Positions 61,756 to 64,000 of a stretch of DNA of 64,000 nucleotides are shown here, in pieces. The notes beneath the pieces are model-generated. The model was not told where the DNA came from and did no database searches. It worked only from the letters and a program-made list of their open reading frames with translations. Every line of letters starts with the position of its first letter. Positions within the stretch are counted from its first letter, which is position 1. Where the stretch lies: NCBI GenBank assembly GCA_020444545.1, contig JAHLKT010000001.1, positions 248,001 through 312,000 on the forward strand. The letters are read 5' to 3'. The stretch is from Desulfarculaceae bacterium (GTDB lineage Bacteria; Desulfobacterota; Desulfarculia; Desulfarculales; Desulfarculaceae). The position numbers and the translations under genes are program-made.

Positions 61756-62352
61756 ATGCTCGATTGCAAGGGATTGGCTTGTCCGCAGCCAGTGATACGG
61801 ACCAAGGAGCTTATCGAGAGCGAGGCTCCGGACAGCATCGAGGTGCTGGTGGACAACGAAGCGGCCAGCCAGAACGTGAGCCGCTTCATGGGCACCCAGG
61901 GCTATGAGGCCACGGTGAGCCGCCAGGGGGCCGAATGGCTGATCAGCGGCCAGCGCGACCCCGACAAGGCCGCCCAGGACATACCGCCCGAGGTGTTCAC
62001 CTGCTCCCCCGAGGACGCCCGCCAGCTGGTGTTCATCCGCTCCAACACCATGGGGCGCGGCGACGACAAGCTGGGCACCGGCCTGATGAAGAACTTCATC
62101 CTCACCCTCAAGGAGATGGGCCCGGCCCTGTGGCGGATTTTGTTCGTCAACTCCGGGGTGAAGCTCTGCTGCGAAGGCTCCGAGAGCCTCGAGGCGCTCA
62201 AGGAGCTGCAAGAGTCCGGCGTGAGCATCCTGGTCTGCGGCACCTGCCTGGATTTCTTCGGCCTGCTGGAGAAGAAACAGGTGGGCGAGACCACCAACAT
62301 GCTCGACATCGTGACCTCGCTCCAGGTGGCCGGCAAGGTCATCACGATCTAG
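61756..62352 (+). CDS. yedF: Sulfurtransferase-like selenium metabolism protein YedF
   Basis: 198 aa. A TusA/SirA-like N-terminal domain begins MLDCKGLACPQPVIRTKELI with the persulfide/selenide Cys9, followed by a linker and a DsrE-like domain (MGPALWRILFVNSGVKLCCE, CGTCLDFFGLLE). This fusion matches YedF (TIGR03527), found in genomes with SelD and linked to selenium traffic. It fits with the UGA-containing HesB-like gene in this window. GGAGG precedes the ATG. Confidence 0.87.
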   Translation: MLDCKGLACPQPVIRTKELIESEAPDSIEVLVDNEAASQNVSRFMGTQGYEATVSRQGAEWLISGQRDPDKAAQDIPPEVFTCSPEDARQLVFIRSNTMGRGDDKLGTGLMKNFILTLKEMGPALWRILFVNSGVKLCCEGSESLEALKELQESGVSILVCGTCLDFFGLLEKKQVGETTNMLDIVTSLQVAGKVITI

Positions 62353-62413
62353 GCCCGCTCCGCTCCCCTCCCCTTCTCAAGCTTCACTTTTGCTTGTCCA
62401 AGATATCGGCAAA

Positions 62414-62429
62414 TACGATTTAAATCGTA
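62414..62429. repeat. 16-bp perfect AT-rich palindrome
   Basis: TACGATTTAAATCGTA is a perfect palindrome in the convergent gap 62353-62674, unusual in this GC-rich region. No gene lies beside it on the correct side to make it an obvious operator. Confidence 0.6.
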
Positions 62430-62510
62430 CTTGTGGATTGACTTGTCCTATCATCAAGCAGCCCGCCAAACGCGCCTCAGTGCCGGGGCATGGCTTCTCC
62501 TGGCGCACAG

Positions 62511-62559
62511 AGATTGCCGCGTCGCGCCCAGAGGGCGCTCCTCGCAATGACAATGACGG
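62511..62559. repeat. Dispersed intergenic repeat of the GCAATGACGG/CGGCAATCT type
   Basis: AGATTGCCGCGTCGCGCCC followed by GGGCGCTCCTCGCAATGACA is the widespread intergenic palindromic repeat whose false translation is CHCEERPLGATRQS; that peptide appears in short frames here and is not a protein. The two halves are near mirror images. Mobile origin is suspected but not shown. Confidence 0.7.
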
Positions 62560-62569
62560 CTGTTGCTGA

Positions 62570-62601
62570 ACAAAGAAAAGGCGGGAATGAACCCCGCCTT
62601 T
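62570..62601 (-). terminator. Terminator of the O-methyltransferase-like gene
   Basis: Minus strand: AAAGGCGGG (62601-62593) and CCCGCCTTT (62585-62577) pair around a 7-base loop, followed by TTCTTT. Confidence 0.7.
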
Positions 62602-62674
62602 ACATTTGGCCCTTGATTTTTCCGCCTCACGACCATTCCCGGCATAGCCGCGTCTGGCTATGCCGGCCATTGCT

Positions 62675-63682
62675 TTAGGGCTTGATGCCTTTGACCAGCG
62701 CCGCCGGGCTCCCCTCCTTGGTGGGGCCGGCGTACTCGCAGGCAATGAGGCCCGCCTGTTCCATGAAGCCGCAGACCTCGGCCACGGTGTAGCTGCGGCC
62801 CTCGGGGGTGTTGAGGAGCATGTTCAGGCTGAACAGAGCAGGCCAGGGGTGCTTGGGGCCCTCGGGGCCCACGTAGAACTCCTGCACCCAAAGCACGCCG
62901 CCGGACTTTAGCGCCGCCGCCGCTTTGTCGATCAGCGCCTGGCAGTTGTCGTAGCCGTCGCCGTGCAGCACCTGGCTGATCCAGATCACGTCGTAGGGCC
63001 CGCCCAGGGGGTCCTGGCGGTAGTCGCCGGTGATGAAGCCCACCTCGCCGCCATGAGGGTGGCGGGAAGCCTCCTCATCGAAGGCCTGCCGGGCGCCGGG
63101 CAGGTCGAACACCGCCGCCTGGAGGCCCGGGGTCTCCTCGGCAAAGGTGTGGGCATAGACTCCCGGCCCGCCGCCGAGGTCCAGGAGGCTCTGGCCCGCT
63201 TTAAGGCCAAGGCGCTCAGCCAGGCCCGGCGCCTGTCCCCGCGCGATGTCGCGCATGGCCAGGTAGAAGTGAGTGCGGCCGGGCGACTCCTTGGAATCGG
63301 GCAGCTCCTCGCGCTCCACCGGCTTGCCGGTCCGCACGCAATCGGCCAGCTGGGCCCAGGTGGCCATCATGTCGGCCATGTGGTGGGCGTAGTTGACCAG
63401 GCTGCGGGGCCCGTCCGGGTCCAGGAAGGGAACCAGGTCCGGGTGCAGGCGAAAGGTGTCGCCCTCGGCCGAGAGCACCCCCAGGGCCGCCAGGGACCCG
63501 GCCAGGCGCTGGGTTGCGTCGGCATCCAGGCCCAGGCGGGCGGCCAGCTCCTCGGCCGTGGCCGGTCCCCGGCTCAGTTCGGGCAGCAGCCCGGTTTGCA
63601 CCCCGGCGTGCAGGGCCGCGGTGGGCCAATAGCCGCTGGCCAGGCGCATGAAATCCTCGGCCTTCCATTCCCGTTTGCTCAT
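62675..63682 (-). CDS. O-methyltransferase-like SAM-dependent methyltransferase
   Basis: 335 aa. The N-terminal ~100 residues form a winged-helix dimerisation domain (GPATAEELAARLGLDADATQ). The SAM-binding DLGGGPGVYAHTFAEE and the late WVQEFYVGPEG match class I acetylserotonin O-methyltransferase-like enzymes. In anaerobes some members act as C- or O-methylases in unknown pathways. The ribosome site GGAGAGCC precedes the ATG; it is 10 bp from the DUF401 gene and probably co-transcribed with it. Confidence 0.82.
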   Translation of the reverse strand: MSKREWKAEDFMRLASGYWPTAALHAGVQTGLLPELSRGPATAEELAARLGLDADATQRLAGSLAALGVLSAEGDTFRLHPDLVPFLDPDGPRSLVNYAHHMADMMATWAQLADCVRTGKPVEREELPDSKESPGRTHFYLAMRDIARGQAPGLAERLGLKAGQSLLDLGGGPGVYAHTFAEETPGLQAAVFDLPGARQAFDEEASRHPHGGEVGFITGDYRQDPLGGPYDVIWISQVLHGDGYDNCQALIDKAAAALKSGGVLWVQEFYVGPEGPKHPWPALFSLNMLLNTPEGRSYTVAEVCGFMEQAGLIACEYAGPTKEGSPAALVKGIKP

Positions 63683-63692
63683 CCGGCTCTCC

Positions 63693-64000
63693 TTAGCGAA
63701 GGATCAGAAACCACACCACCATGAACCCGGCGGTCACCGCAATGGGACCATACAGATAAGGGTAGCAGGCGCTGAGGGTGCATTTGAAGTAGTCGCGGGA
63801 AAGCAGGAAGCACAAGTGCAGGGGCGAGAGCATCATGCCGAAGAAGCCCGAGGCGAAGGCCAACATGCCGTGGGCCAAATAGTGGGTGCCGGTGTAGTGG
63901 CTGATCAGGGGCACCACCACCGGCAGGCTGGCGGCCACATAGCCCACCCCCACCCCAATGACCAGGCCGCTGATAAAGGGCAAAAGGGCCACCATGACCA
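63693..64000 (-). CDS. DUF401 family membrane protein, C-terminal part
   Basis: The last ~102 residues; the start lies beyond 64000. Three to four hydrophobic segments are visible (FISGLVIGVGVGYVAASLPV, MLAFASGFFGMMLSPLHLCF, GPIAVTAGFMVVWFLIL), matching the end of DUF401 integral membrane proteins, whose function is unknown. The reading frame stays open to the edge. Confidence 0.75.
   Translation of the reverse strand, partial: VMVALLPFISGLVIGVGVGYVAASLPVVVPLISHYTGTHYLAHGMLAFASGFFGMMLSPLHLCFLLSRDYFKCTLSACYPYLYGPIAVTAGFMVVWFLILR

Noticed and set aside
62377-62745. Short minus-strand frames containing CHCEERPLGATRQS
   Set aside because: This peptide is the known false translation of a dispersed intergenic repeat.

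Overview
GC-rich (roughly two-thirds G+C) chromosomal segment of a Gram-negative bacterium. The outer-membrane TamA/TamB pair, a meso-DAP-type MurE, menaquinone-type MenG/UbiE, a sigma-54 activator, DUF6178, DUF401 and a TIGR03960-type radical SAM protein together suggest a deltaproteobacterium (Desulfobacterota), possibly a Desulfarculus-like anaerobe. This placement is inferred from gene content, not from a marker phylogeny.

Layout. 1-2145 (minus): adenine deaminase (cut by the edge) coupled to an APH/P-loop kinase fusion. 2264-7926 (plus): tamA-tamB. 8231-10489 (minus): a cytidylate-kinase-like/BON protein and nicotinate phosphoribosyltransferase. 10633-14148: NtrC-type regulator, NifX-like protein, DUF3313 lipoprotein, CoA-pyrophosphatase NUDIX protein and tRNA-Pro(CGG). 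14321-15709: enoyl-CoA hydratase, then a short HesB/IscA-like gene read through an in-frame UGA with a SECIS-like hairpin (a probable selenoprotein). 16384-20579: radical SAM protein, DUF6178 and menaquinone methyltransferase. 20847-32745: housekeeping genes including PhnP-like hydrolase, nuclease, PHP phosphoesterase, REC-GGDEF protein, miaB, DUF151 nuclease, rhomboid, histidine kinase, NAD kinase and a two-subunit CoA-transferase.

32750-36790 is the most accessory-looking part. Two paralogous 66-aa DUF2080-like proteins each have a sigma-70-like promoter with an AT-rich inverted repeat just after the -10. The first leads a GNAT acetyltransferase, the second an unrecognised 86-aa cysteine-containing protein, and a 688-aa orphan protein lies between them. 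A CZB-domain chemoreceptor and a phosphodiester glycosidase follow.

39989-56822 (minus) is a compact dcw cell-wall/division cluster: mraZ-rsmH-ftsL-ftsI-murE-murF-mraY-murD-ftsW-murG-murC-murB-ftsQ-ftsA-ftsZ. Most genes overlap, ddl is absent, and four 10-bp-spaced GTGG repeats (MraZ box) sit over the promoter start. 57498-64000 holds HU, a stand-alone HsdR-N-like protein, two GNATs, a QueG-like ferredoxin-type protein, an NAD-dependent epimerase, the selenium-metabolism marker YedF, an O-methyltransferase-like gene and the end of a DUF401 membrane protein. YedF in the same window supports selenium use and so the selenoprotein reading near 15.4 kb.

No CRISPR array, rRNA, transposase or prophage gene was seen.
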